Made by a program: the position numbers and the translations under genes
Shown here: piece by piece, positions 1-8,620 of the stretch
Layout: every line of letters starts with the position of its first letter
Position numbering within the stretch: position 1 is the stretch's first letter
Notes under the pieces: model-generated
Database searches by the model: none
What the model was told of the DNA's origin: nothing
The model's input: the letters and a program-made list of their open reading frames with translations, nothing else
NCBI RefSeq assembly: GCF_027270315.1
Contig: NZ_CP114413.1
Span: 1,550,001-1,614,000 of the forward strand
Direction of reading: 5' to 3'
DNA length: 64,000 bases
Source: Streptomyces cinnabarinus
GTDB taxonomy: Bacteria; Actinomycetota; Actinomycetes; Streptomycetales; Streptomycetaceae

Positions 1-753
1 CGGATAGCCGTACTGGAGCGCCAGATGGGCCTGGAGTCCGATGCCGTGCAGCGGGACGCCCTCGGCCCTCAACTCCTGGGCGAGCTTGAAGTAGGCGTCG
101 CTCTTGGGGCCGATCGACTCGATGTTGTAGTCGTTGAGGTAGAGCTTCACCCGAGGATCGGCCTGGTGGGCCCAGCGCAGGGCGTCGGCGATGTAACCGG
201 GGCCGAGGGTCTTGTAGAAGACGGTCTCCCGGTAGGTGCCGTCCTCGTTGAACGCCTCGTTGACGACGTCCCAGGCGAACACCTTGCCCCGGTAGTGCCG
301 TACCTCCGTCTGGATGTGCTTCTTCAGGACCGCCCGCAGCTCGGGCGCCGTCCACTCGCGGCTGGTCAGCCAGTTGGGCAACTGGCTGTGCCAGACCAGG
401 GTGTGGCCGCGCACCTTCTGGCGGTTGGCGCGGGCGAGGTCGACGATCTCGTCGCCCGCGGAGAAGTCGAAGACGCCCTGCTGGGGTTCGGTGGCGTACC
501 ACTTCATGCCATTGCCGGGGGTGATCTGGTCGAACTCGCTGTCCAGGATCGCCTTGTACGGCTCGTCCACCAGCTCGGGGTTGTCGGTGGCGCTGCCGAA
601 ATAGCGGCCGTGGCGCTGGGCGAGTTCGGCGAGGGTGGGCGGCTCGTTGTGGCCTTCACCGCAAAGACCCTGGGCGGACGGGGCGGTGACGGCGACCAGT
701 ACGGCGGCCAGGGCACCGACGAGTCTGAGACGGTTCCTGCGGTTCTTGCGCAT
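1..753 (-). CDS. Endo-1,4-beta-xylanase, GH10 family (C-terminus beyond window)
   Basis: Secreted enzyme predicted to cleave internal beta-1,4 bonds of xylan. The frame opens with an ATG at 753 and runs off the left edge, so about 251 residues are visible. The N-terminus MRKNRRNR followed by a hydrophobic stretch and a small-residue region is a signal peptide. GH10 motifs are clear: GHTLVWHSQLP, then the acid/base segment WDVVNEAF and the LYLNDYNIE strand. The nucleophile region lies beyond the edge. An AGGAG-type ribosome site (763-768) precedes the start. It lies 59 bases after the permease gene in the same orientation and is probably the last visible gene of the ABC-transporter operon, so uptake and depolymerisation would be co-expressed. 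Confidence 0.93.
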   Translation of the reverse strand, partial: MRKNRRNRLRLVGALAAVLVAVTAPSAQGLCGEGHNEPPTLAELAQRHGRYFGSATDNPELVDEPYKAILDSEFDQITPGNGMKWYATEPQQGVFDFSAGDEIVDLARANRQKVRGHTLVWHSQLPNWLTSREWTAPELRAVLKKHIQTEVRHYRGKVFAWDVVNEAFNEDGTYRETVFYKTLGPGYIADALRWAHQADPRVKLYLNDYNIESIGPKSDAYFKLAQELRAEGVPLHGIGLQAHLALQYGYP

Positions 754-812
754 GGTGCGACTCCTCACGGAACAAAGGGGGTGTGGGTGAGCCGTACGTC
801 CGCGGGCGCGGG

Positions 813-1649
813 TCATCCCTTCGTGGCGCCGGCGGTGAGGCCGCCGACGAGCTGGCGCTCGGCGACGGAGTAGAAGGCCAGGGCGGGGACCATGGCGAGG
901 ACGAGATAGGCGAAGACGCGGGCCACGTCCTGCGAGTACTGGCCCTGGAACTGCTGGACGCCGATCGGGATGGTCCACCAGGTGGGCTCGTTGAAGACGA
1001 GCAGCGGCAGGAAGAAGTTGTTCCAGCTGGTGACGACCGCGAGCACCGAGACGGTGCCGAGCGCGGGCCGCGCCATCGGCAGCAGCACCCGCCAGAAGAA
1101 GCCCAGCGGACCGCAGCCGTCGAGGGTGGCCGCCTCCTCCAGCTCGCCCGGGATCTGCCGGAAGAAGCCGCGCAGGATGATGATGGTCATCGGCAGTCCG
1201 AAGGCGGCCTGCGGCAGGATCACGCCGAGCGGGTTGTCCAGCAGGTCCATCGAGCGCAGGAGCAGGAACAGCGGCAGCGCCGCCACCGCGAAGGGGAACA
1301 TCAGCCCCATCGTGAACACCGTGAACAGCACCTCGCGGCCACGGAAGGCGAACCGCGCGAAGGAGAACGCGGCGAGCGCCGAGGCGGCGACCACGAGGAG
1401 GGTCGTACCCACCGCGATCAGCGTGCTGTTGCCGACCAGCCGCCAGAAGTCGGTGGAGGCGAGGATGTCGGTGTAGTTGCCGGTGACCCACGGATCGGGC
1501 AGCCCGATGGGGTTGCGGGAGAGCTGGTCGGTGGACTTGAAGCCGGAGATGACCGCGTAGAGCAGCGGTACACCCATCACCGTGCCGACCCCGATCAGCA
1601 GGAGGTGCAGCGGCAGGTTCCGCCCCCGCGTCTTGTGCCGGACGGTCAT
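813..1649 (-). CDS. Carbohydrate ABC transporter permease, MalG type
   Basis: Inner-membrane subunit, 278 residues, of a CUT1-family sugar ABC importer. About six hydrophobic helices are visible, with the cytoplasmic EAA loop (EEAATLDGCGPLGFFWRVLLP) that docks the ATPase. The start ATG at 1649 overlaps the stop of the upstream permease gene as ATGA, indicating translational coupling; longer in-frame extensions read back into that gene and are rejected. No ATPase gene lies here. In Streptomyces such importers commonly borrow the shared ATPase MsiK encoded elsewhere (family knowledge). Neighbouring xylanase and GH43 genes suggest xylo-oligosaccharides as substrate (inference). Confidence 0.92.
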   Translation of the reverse strand: MTVRHKTRGRNLPLHLLLIGVGTVMGVPLLYAVISGFKSTDQLSRNPIGLPDPWVTGNYTDILASTDFWRLVGNSTLIAVGTTLLVVAASALAAFSFARFAFRGREVLFTVFTMGLMFPFAVAALPLFLLLRSMDLLDNPLGVILPQAAFGLPMTIIILRGFFRQIPGELEEAATLDGCGPLGFFWRVLLPMARPALGTVSVLAVVTSWNNFFLPLLVFNEPTWWTIPIGVQQFQGQYSQDVARVFAYLVLAMVPALAFYSVAERQLVGGLTAGATKG

Positions 1650-2644
1650 GCGCCGCCTCCCCGCATGGTCGTGGTCGCGCCCTCCAGGTCCCGGCGGAGC
1701 ACGAACCGCTGGTAGGCGAGGGCGAAGACGAGGCTGATGGCGAACATGGCCACGCTGATCGCGCTGGCGTAGCCGACCTGGTAGCGCTTGAAGCCGAACT
1801 GGAACATGGTCACGGCCATCGTCTCGGAGTGATGGTCGGGGCCGCCGGCGGTGACCACCCAGACCAGGTCGAAGAGCTGGATCGACCCGATGACGGACAG
1901 GAAGACACTGATCCGCAGGGTCGGCGCGAGCAGCGGCAGGGTGACACTGCGGAACCGTTGCCAGGGCCCGGCGCCGTCGATCAGCGCGGCCTCGTGCAAC
2001 TCCTTCGGGATGGACTGGAGTCCGGCCAGGTAGAGCATCATGTGGAAGCCGAAGTACTTCCAGGTCATCACCAGGAACAGGGTGGCCATCACCATGTCCG
2101 GGTCGGCGAACCACTCACCGCCCAGACCGTCCAGGCCGATCCCGCCGAGGACTTGGTCCGCGAGACCGTCGTCCGGGGCGAAGATCATGGCGAACAGCAC
2201 ACCGGTGATCGCCTCGGAGAGCACGTACGGCGCGAAGAACAGCATCCGGTACACGGCCCGGCCGCGCATGCGCTGATTGAGCGCGACGGCCATGGCGAGC
2301 GCGAACGGCAGCTGCAGCGCGAGCGAGAGCAGCACCAGGACCAGACAGCGCCACAGGTCGCCGAGGAAGACCGGGTCGTCCAGGAGCCGGGTGAAGTTGT
2401 CGACGCCGATGTACTCGGAGGGCATGCCGAAACCGCCCCACCGGAAGAAGGCGGCGTACAGCGCGAACAGGATCGGCAGCAGGACCAGGACGCCGAACAG
2501 CACCAGCGCGGGCACCTGGAAGGAGACCGCGGTGAGCCAGTGCAGCGCGCTCCGGCGGACCCGCCCCCGGACCGCGTCGGCGGCCGGGGGCGGCAGGTCC
2601 GTGTCAGGACGGCTCCGCTTGTCCGGGAGGAAGGTGGACGTCAT
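1646..2644 (-). CDS. Carbohydrate ABC transporter permease, MalF type
   Basis: Membrane subunit, 332 residues, partner of the MalG-type permease that overlaps its stop codon. The N-terminal 35 residues are basic and cytoplasmic, followed by six predicted transmembrane helices. An EAA loop (HEAALIDGAGPWQRFRSV) sits in the C-terminal half. The ATG at 2644 lies six bases after the stop of the solute-binding lipoprotein gene, so the three genes form one operon in the order binding protein, MalF, MalG. Substrate cannot be read from the permease itself. The linked xylanase and GH43 glycosidase point to xylan breakdown products. Confidence 0.92.
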   Translation of the reverse strand: MTSTFLPDKRSRPDTDLPPPAADAVRGRVRRSALHWLTAVSFQVPALVLFGVLVLLPILFALYAAFFRWGGFGMPSEYIGVDNFTRLLDDPVFLGDLWRCLVLVLLSLALQLPFALAMAVALNQRMRGRAVYRMLFFAPYVLSEAITGVLFAMIFAPDDGLADQVLGGIGLDGLGGEWFADPDMVMATLFLVMTWKYFGFHMMLYLAGLQSIPKELHEAALIDGAGPWQRFRSVTLPLLAPTLRISVFLSVIGSIQLFDLVWVVTAGGPDHHSETMAVTMFQFGFKRYQVGYASAISVAMFAISLVFALAYQRFVLRRDLEGATTTMRGGGA

Positions 2645-2650
2645 CGGCGA

Positions 2651-3946
2651 CTACTGCTCTTCCTTCGCGACGCTCGTGAGCGACTCGGTGACCTGCTCCG
2701 GCGACTTCGACCCGGCGATCAGCGCTCCGACACTGTCGTTGACCTCCTGGCCGAGGGCGGGCGCATAGGCCTGGTCGAGGTAGAGCTGGAAGCCGGTGGC
2801 AGCCGTCAGCTCCTTGTGCACGGCCTTGATGTTGGGGTCGGCGATGGCACTCTCGGCGCCCGGGACCACCGGCAGCACGCCGGTCTTCTTGACCAGCTCC
2901 AGATCGGTCGCCTCGGAGGCGAAGAACTTCAGGAAGTCCACCGCCGCCTGCGGGGCGCCGCTGCGCAGGGCGTGGCCGCCGCCCCCGCCGAACACCTCGG
3001 TGATCGCGCCCTGTCCGCCCTCGACCTCGGGGAACGGGAAGAACCCGAGGTCGTCCCCGAGCCCCTTGCCCGCGTCGGCCTGGACGACGGGCGCCCACTG
3101 GCCCATCAGCTCCATGGCCGCCTTGCCGTTGCCGACGGTGGCCGCCTGCCCGGTGGGCCCTGAGTAGGAGGCGCCGAGGAAGCCCTTCTGGAACGGCTCC
3201 AGCGCCACCAGGTCCTTGAGGTGCTCGCCGGCCTGGACCAGACCGGGGGCGGTGAAGTCCTTGTCCTCGTTGGCCTTCTGAAGGGCGCCCGCACCGGCGG
3301 TGCGCATCGCGAGGTAGGCCCAGAAGTACATGCCGGGCCACTTCTCCTTGCCCGCGAGGGCGAGCGGGGCGACATCGGCCGACTTCAGCTTGGTGACCGC
3401 CTCCAGGAAGGCGCTCCAGGTGGCCGGGGGCGCGCTGATGCCCGCCTTCTTGAAGAGCGCCTTATTGTACCAGAAGCCGATCATGCCGATGTCGAAGGGA
3501 ATGCCGTACAGCTTCTCGTCGAGCAGATACGGCTGCCGCGCGACCGGCAGCAGGGTCTCGGCCCAGTCCTTGGTGCGGTCCGAGAGATCCTCGACGAGTC
3601 CCGCGTCGACCTGCTGCTTCAGTACGCCGCCGCCCCAGGTGTGGAAGATGTCGGGGAGCTTCCCGGAGGCGGTCAGCGCCGTCATCTTCGACTTGTAGGC
3701 GTCGTTCTCCAGCTGGACGATCTTTATCTTCACCTTGGGGTTCTGCGCCTCGAACTTCCGCGCGAGGCCCGCCCAGACGTCCTTCGTGGGCTGGGTGGTG
3801 GAGATGTTCCACCACTCGATGGTGGTCGTGCCGTCGGACGACCCTCCGTCCGAGTCGCCGCCGCAGCCGCTGAGTGCCGTCATGCTCAGACCGGCCGCGG
3901 CGGAGGCCGCCAGGAAGCCGCGGCGGGAGAGTGCCGGGTCGCCCAT
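2651..3946 (-). CDS. Sugar-binding lipoprotein of ABC transporter (family 1 extracellular solute-binding protein)
   Basis: Extracytoplasmic receptor that captures a sugar and delivers it to the two permeases downstream. About 431 residues. The N-terminus carries a twin-arginine followed by a hydrophobic core and the lipobox LSGC (SRRGFLAASAAAGLSMTALSGC region), so export is probably Tat-dependent with lipid anchoring at the cysteine. A Ser/Gly/Asp linker follows. Two adjacent ATG codons exist (3949 and 3946); AAGGAG at 3953-3958 gives six bases of spacing to the second, which I prefer. Longer in-frame extensions to 4123 run through the operator region and are not used. First gene of the transporter/xylanase operon. 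Confidence 0.92.
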   Translation of the reverse strand: MGDPALSRRGFLAASAAAGLSMTALSGCGGDSDGGSSDGTTTIEWWNISTTQPTKDVWAGLARKFEAQNPKVKIKIVQLENDAYKSKMTALTASGKLPDIFHTWGGGVLKQQVDAGLVEDLSDRTKDWAETLLPVARQPYLLDEKLYGIPFDIGMIGFWYNKALFKKAGISAPPATWSAFLEAVTKLKSADVAPLALAGKEKWPGMYFWAYLAMRTAGAGALQKANEDKDFTAPGLVQAGEHLKDLVALEPFQKGFLGASYSGPTGQAATVGNGKAAMELMGQWAPVVQADAGKGLGDDLGFFPFPEVEGGQGAITEVFGGGGGHALRSGAPQAAVDFLKFFASEATDLELVKKTGVLPVVPGAESAIADPNIKAVHKELTAATGFQLYLDQAYAPALGQEVNDSVGALIAGSKSPEQVTESLTSVAKEEQ

Positions 3947-3991
3947 CATGCGCTCCTTGAGATCCGGGACGGCGCGTGCACTCCGTCCACC

Positions 3992-4045
3992 AGGGGTTTC
4001 GACAGTTTCGCTTCGAAAGTTTCGGTCGAATGACAGAAAGCTTCG
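3992..4045 (-). promoter_or_regulatory. Operator cluster with CGAAA-N-TTTCG palindrome before the xylan ABC/xylanase operon
   Basis: The gap between the GH43 gene and the binding-protein gene holds a perfect 11-bp palindrome CGAAAGTTTCG at 4014-4024, flanked by further TTTCG and CGAA half-sites (for example TTTCG at 4006-4010 and CGAA at 4027-4030). CGAA-Nx-TTCG repeats are known from Streptomyces xylanase and beta-xylosidase promoters, where the LacI-type repressor BxlR acts (recalled literature). Position just upstream of the operon supports repression in the absence of xylo-oligosaccharides. No repressor gene is visible in the window. Confidence 0.7.
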
Positions 4046-4142
4046 CTGCTGCCGCACCCTAGAGACAGCGCCTGACGGGTGGCAACCCCTCGTACACGGG
4101 GAATCCGGCTCCGGCTCGCCCACGGCCGCAAGGGAGTTGGGA

Positions 4143-5642
4143 TCAGCGGTCCGCCGCGCCCCGGCCTATGTACTCGAACCAGTCGAAACCCGCGCTGCCC
4201 TCGGTGACGTACATGCCGATCACCCGCCCGGTGAAGCCACCCGCGACCTGGGTGGAGAGATAGCGTCCGTCGAGCTCGGCCACGGTCGCCCCGCCGTCGG
4301 AGCTTTCGACCGAGAAGGCGACCGTGTCGGGCCCGCCGGCCCGGACGCCCTCCGCGGGACGCGGCGCGTCGGCCGAGCAGAACTCCACGGCCAGGGTCAC
4401 CGGCCCTTCCGGAACGACGAGTTGGGCCACGCACTGCCGGACCGGCCCGATCCGGGCGAGCACACTGACCGTGCCCCGGCACACCTCGATGTCGTAGTGA
4501 TGGGCCTCGTCCATCCGCACCGACAGACCAGCGCGCCCTTGCCCCGGGTCCACCCGGGTCGCCACCCGGCAGTCGTGGTGCTGCTGCCGACGGCCCACGA
4601 AGGTGTGGCCGGGCCGGTCGAGGCTGTCACCGGTGGCGTGCAGGGTGAGCCATCCCGGGCGCTCGGCCAGCGACCAGGCGCCGTCGGGGCGGCGGCGCGG
4701 GGAGATGAGGTGCGGGGCGAGGGCGGGGGCGTCGAAGTCGTCGCGAGCGGGCTCCGGCGGGAACGGGTGCAGGGCGGCGGGCGCCTCGTAGCGCTCGCGC
4801 ACGGTGCCGACGCAGGGCCAGCCGTCCGCCCACTCCACGGGGACCAGGAAGGTCTCCCGGCCGAGGACATGGAACTTGGGGAAGAACCCGCGCGGCCGCG
4901 TCCCGAGCAGCACCATCCACCAACTGCCGTCGGCCGCCTGGACGAGGTCCGCGTGACCGGTGCACTGGATGGGCAGTCCGGTGCTGCGGTGGGAGAGCAC
5001 GGGGTTGTGCGGGGCCGGTTCGAAGGGGCCCCTGGGTGAGCGGGCGCGGGCGATGGACACACTGTGCCCGTCCGCGGTGCCGCCCTCGGCGACCATGAGG
5101 TACCACCACTCCCCGATGCGGTACAGATGCGGCCCTTCGGGGTCCGCCATGCCCGACCCCGACCAGACCGGCACCGGCCCGTCGAGCACCTTCCCCGCCG
5201 CGGGGTCGATCCGCGCGAGCCCCACCCCCGCGACGGCGCTCCAGCAGGTGCCGTCCTCGTCCCAGGCCAGGTCGGGATCGATGCCGGGCAGGTCGATCCA
5301 CACCGGGTCCGACCAGGGACCCTCGGGACGCTCGGCGGTGACGAGGAAGTTGCCCCCGCCGCCCACATGGGTGGTGATGACGTGGAAGCGGCCGTCATGA
5401 TGACGGATCGTCGGCGCATAGATCCCGTCGGAGACCGCCAGGTCCTCCGGCACCTCGAACTGCCCCGCACGGTCGAGGACATTGCCGATCTGACGCCAGT
5501 TCACGAGATCCCGGCTGTGGAAGACCGGCAGCGCGGGGAAGTACTCGAAACTGGAGCACACCATGTAGTAGTCCGCCCCGACCCGGCACACGCTGGGGTC
5601 GGGGTGGAAGCCGGGGAGGACGGGGTTGTCGTACATCCGCAT
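4143..5642 (-). CDS. Glycoside hydrolase family 43 (beta-xylosidase or alpha-arabinofuranosidase)
   Basis: Predicted to release xylose or arabinose from xylo-oligosaccharides. 499 residues and no signal peptide, so probably cytoplasmic, acting on imported oligosaccharides. Residues about 1-300 form the five-bladed GH43 fold: catalytic base in GFHPDPSV (Asp about 15), a further Asp in the GIDPDLAW segment, and the acid in MADPEGPHLYR (Glu about 169). The C-terminal about 190 residues match the beta-sandwich (concanavalin-like) domain found in GH43 beta-xylosidases. ATG at 5642 has GGAGGG eight bases upstream. The gene has its own operator-like palindrome and lies 196 bases before the transporter operon. 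Xylosidase versus arabinofuranosidase cannot be decided by eye. Confidence 0.9.
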   Translation of the reverse strand: MRMYDNPVLPGFHPDPSVCRVGADYYMVCSSFEYFPALPVFHSRDLVNWRQIGNVLDRAGQFEVPEDLAVSDGIYAPTIRHHDGRFHVITTHVGGGGNFLVTAERPEGPWSDPVWIDLPGIDPDLAWDEDGTCWSAVAGVGLARIDPAAGKVLDGPVPVWSGSGMADPEGPHLYRIGEWWYLMVAEGGTADGHSVSIARARSPRGPFEPAPHNPVLSHRSTGLPIQCTGHADLVQAADGSWWMVLLGTRPRGFFPKFHVLGRETFLVPVEWADGWPCVGTVRERYEAPAALHPFPPEPARDDFDAPALAPHLISPRRRPDGAWSLAERPGWLTLHATGDSLDRPGHTFVGRRQQHHDCRVATRVDPGQGRAGLSVRMDEAHHYDIEVCRGTVSVLARIGPVRQCVAQLVVPEGPVTLAVEFCSADAPRPAEGVRAGGPDTVAFSVESSDGGATVAELDGRYLSTQVAGGFTGRVIGMYVTEGSAGFDWFEYIGRGAADR

Positions 5643-5660
5643 GCGTCAGTCCCTCCGTAG

Positions 5661-5679
5661 ACCGAGCGAAACATTCGGT
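5661..5679 (-). promoter_or_regulatory. CGAA-N3-TTCG operator-like palindrome before GH43 gene
   Basis: CGAA at 5667-5670 and TTCG at 5674-5677 form a CGAA-N3-TTCG inverted repeat, extended outward by ACCGA and TCGGT (5661-5665 and 5675-5679). It is 19 to 37 bases upstream of the GH43 start codon and shares half-sites with the cluster at 3992-4045. The same xylose-responsive repressor probably controls both units. Confidence 0.55.
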
Positions 5680-5750
5680 CTTCCTGGCGAACATTACGGA
5701 GCGGACTGTAAGCGGACCCTTGGGGGGCGGCAAGGCTGGCAGCGGCAGGC

Positions 5751-8291
5751 CTAGGCGGCGGGCGTACGGGCTTCCGGGCCGCTCCCCTGGGCCATGGGCA
5801 GGCTCAGCACCATGGTCAGGCCGCCGCCGGGAGTGTCCTCGGCGTGCAGGGTGCCGTCCATGGCCTCGGCGAAACCCCGGGCGACCGCGAGCCCCAGCCC
5901 GACACCGGCGCCGCGAGGGGCGTCGCCGTAGCGCTGGAAGGGTTCAAAGACACGCTCCTTCGCCTCGTCGGGGACGCCGGGCCCGCGGTCCACGACGCGC
6001 ACCTCGACGCGATCGGCGATGGCACTGGCGGAGACGAGGACGGGCGTGCCCGGCGGGCTGTACTTGACGGCGTTCTCCACGACGTTGGCGACGGCTCTCT
6101 CCAGCAGCCCCTTGTCCACGTCGACCATGGGAAGCGTTTCCGGGATGTCGAGTTCGACGCTGTCCTCGGGCACCCCGCCGAGCGCCATCGGCACCACCTC
6201 GTCGAGGTCGATCTCGCGGACGATCGCGCTGACCGTGCCGGTCTGCAGGCGGGACATGTCGAGGAGGTTCCCGACCAGGTGATCCAACCGGTCGGCGCCC
6301 TCCTCGATCCCGGCCAGCAGCTCCGCCTCGTCCTCCTCGGACCACGCCACGTCGTCCGACCTGAGGCTGCTCACCGCCGCCTTGATCCCGGCGAGCGGGG
6401 TGCGCAGATCATGGCTTACGGCGGCCAGCAGCGCGGTGCGGATGCGGTTGCCCTCGGCGAGGGTTCGGGCCTGGTCGGCCTCCTCGCGGAGGCGGCGCCG
6501 GTCCAGGACCACGGCGGCCTGCGCGGCGAACGCGGCGAGCACCCTGCGGTCCTCGGCGGGCAGCACCCGGCCGGTCAGCGCGAGCGCCATGTGGTCCCCG
6601 ACCGGTACGTCGACATCAGCGTGCTCGGGGTTCGTGCACGGCCCAGGTCCCACGCTTCCGGCGCAGGTCCACGGGTCGACTTCGCTCGCCCGCTCCAGCA
6701 GGGCGGCGGACTCCATGCCGAAGGTCTCCCGGACCCGTTCCAGCAACGCCTCCAGGCTGGTCTCGCCGCGCAGCACGTTGCCGGCGAGGAAGGAGAGGAT
6801 CTCCGACTCGGCGCGCAGCCGGGCCGCCTGATGGGTCCGGCGGGCGGCGAGGTCGACCACCGAGGCGACCGAGACCGCGACGCCGACAAAGATCGCGATG
6901 GCGACGATGTTCTTCGGGTCGGCGATGGTCAGGGTGTGGACGGGCGGGGTGAAGAACCAGTTCAGCAGCAGCGACCCCACCACCGCCGAGGCCAGCGCGG
7001 GCAGCAGACCGCCCAGCAGCGCCGCCGCGACCGTCAGGCTCAGGAACAGCAACATGTCGTTGGCGAGGCCGACTTCGGGTGCGACCACGGTCAGCAGGAA
7101 GGTGAGCAGGGCAGGACCGAGCACACCGACGGCCCAGCCCCAGAGGATCCGCAAGCGACCGAGCCGGGCGCCCCGGGGAACGGGCAGCCCGCCCCGGCCC
7201 TTGCCCACCTCGGCATGCGTGATCAGGTGAACATCGAGATCGGGCCCCGACTCCCGGGCGACGGTCGCGCCGACGCCAGGCCCGAAGACGTACTGCCAAC
7301 TCTTGCGCCGGGACACGCCCAGGACGATCTGGGTGGCGTTCACCCCGCGCGCGAAGGCCAGCAGCGCCGCCGGTATGTCGTCCCCGACGACGTGGTGGAA
7401 GGTGCCGCCGAGATCCTCCACCAGGGTGCGCTGTACGGCGAGTTCCTTGGGCGAGGCCGCGGTCAGCCCGTCACTGCGGGCGATGTACACCGCAAGCACC
7501 TCACCCCCGGCACCCTTCTCCGCCAGCCGCGCCGCCCGCCGGATCAGCGTCCGCCCCTCCGGACCACCGGTCAGCCCCACCACGATCCGCTCCCGCGAAC
7601 CCCAGATCTTCTGCACCCGGTGCTCGCCGCGGTATTCACGCAGGTACTCGTCGACCCGGTCGGCCACCCACAACAGCGCCAACTCCCGCAGAGCCGTCAG
7701 ATTCCCGGGCCGGAAGTAGTTGGACAGCGCCGCGTCGACCTTGTCCGGCTGATAGACGTTGCCGTGCGCCATCCGCCGCCGCAGCGCCTGCGGCGACATG
7801 TCGACCAGCTCGATCTGATCCGCCCGCCGCACCACCTCGTCCGGCACCGTCTCCTGCTGCCGCACCCCCGTGATCGACTCCACCACGTCCCCGAGGGACT
7901 CCAGATGCTGGATGTTCACGGTCGATATGACATCGATCCCGGCCGCCAGCAGCTCCTCGACATCCTGCCACCGCTTGACGTTGCGGGAGCCGGGGACATT
8001 CGTATGGGCCAGCTCGTCGACCAGCGCCACCTGCGGGCGGCGGGCGAGAACAGCGTCCACGTCCATCTCGGTGAAGGCCGTGCCCCGGTACGCCAGCTGC
8101 CCGCGCGCGATCTGCTCCAGACCGTGCAGCATCACCTCGGTACGCGGCCGGTGATAGTGCTCGACGAAGGCGACGACGCAGTCGGTGCCCCGCTCGGCAC
8201 GCCGGTGCGCCTCGGAGAGCATCGCGTACGTCTTGCCGACGCCGGGTGCCGCACCGAGGTAGATCCGAAGCTTGCCGCGTCCCATGGTCAT
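5751..8291 (-). CDS. kdpD: Sensor histidine kinase KdpD
   Basis: Membrane sensor kinase controlling high-affinity potassium uptake, 846 residues. Order of parts: N-terminal KdpD domain with Walker A motif GAAPGVGKT (residues 13-21); a Usp-like domain (about 240-360); four closely spaced transmembrane helices (about 378-475); a cytoplasmic linker; the phosphoacceptor box SHDLRTPLAGIK (His near 627); and an ATPase domain with N box (NVVENAVKYSPPG, near 737) and glycine-rich G boxes. The start overlaps the stop of the upstream kdpE remnant as ATGA. All expected motifs are present, so the kinase looks intact. Its cognate regulator next door is broken. Confidence 0.95.
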   Translation of the reverse strand: MTMGRGKLRIYLGAAPGVGKTYAMLSEAHRRAERGTDCVVAFVEHYHRPRTEVMLHGLEQIARGQLAYRGTAFTEMDVDAVLARRPQVALVDELAHTNVPGSRNVKRWQDVEELLAAGIDVISTVNIQHLESLGDVVESITGVRQQETVPDEVVRRADQIELVDMSPQALRRRMAHGNVYQPDKVDAALSNYFRPGNLTALRELALLWVADRVDEYLREYRGEHRVQKIWGSRERIVVGLTGGPEGRTLIRRAARLAEKGAGGEVLAVYIARSDGLTAASPKELAVQRTLVEDLGGTFHHVVGDDIPAALLAFARGVNATQIVLGVSRRKSWQYVFGPGVGATVARESGPDLDVHLITHAEVGKGRGGLPVPRGARLGRLRILWGWAVGVLGPALLTFLLTVVAPEVGLANDMLLFLSLTVAAALLGGLLPALASAVVGSLLLNWFFTPPVHTLTIADPKNIVAIAIFVGVAVSVASVVDLAARRTHQAARLRAESEILSFLAGNVLRGETSLEALLERVRETFGMESAALLERASEVDPWTCAGSVGPGPCTNPEHADVDVPVGDHMALALTGRVLPAEDRRVLAAFAAQAAVVLDRRRLREEADQARTLAEGNRIRTALLAAVSHDLRTPLAGIKAAVSSLRSDDVAWSEEDEAELLAGIEEGADRLDHLVGNLLDMSRLQTGTVSAIVREIDLDEVVPMALGGVPEDSVELDIPETLPMVDVDKGLLERAVANVVENAVKYSPPGTPVLVSASAIADRVEVRVVDRGPGVPDEAKERVFEPFQRYGDAPRGAGVGLGLAVARGFAEAMDGTLHAEDTPGGGLTMVLSLPMAQGSGPEARTPAA

Positions 8292-8551
8292 CCTTCGAAG
8301 CGGTAACCCATGCCGGGTTCGGTGATGAGAAAGCGGGGGTGGGAGGGGTCCGCTTCCAGCTTGCGGCGCAGTTGGGCCATGTAGACCCGCAGGTAGTTGG
8401 ACTTGGTCAGGGCGGCAACCTTCTCGTCGGACGCCCGCCGGGCGGACAGCACGAGTACCGGCACCCGGCTCCAGCCACGCAGGGCCTTGATCACGTCGAC
8501 GCCGTCCATGTCGGGCAGGCCGAGGTCGAGCAGCGGGGCTTCGGACTTCAT
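8288..8551 (-). pseudogene. kdpE: Remnant of response regulator gene kdpE (two deletions)
   Basis: An 87-codon frame keeps only pieces of KdpE. The first about 40 residues match the middle of a receiver domain, including the phosphoacceptor context LLDLGLPDMDG and VPVLVLSAR. It then jumps after DEKVAAL directly into NYLRVYMAQLRRKLEADP and the terminal GMGYRFEG of the winged-helix domain. Missing are the N-terminal acidic pocket (roughly 50 residues) and about 115 internal residues carrying the TKPF lysine, the linker and most of the DNA-binding domain. KdpE is normally near 230 residues. No ribosome site precedes the ATG, and only 69 bases separate it from kdpC. The end is still in frame and overlaps kdpD. 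I read this as a decayed gene; an assembly error is the alternative. Confidence 0.85.
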
Positions 8552-8620
8552 GGCGGCGGGAGTCGGCGGAACCGGGACGTGTTCCGGGCCGCCGGCTCCC
8601 GTTCGAGTCGGGCAACGCCA

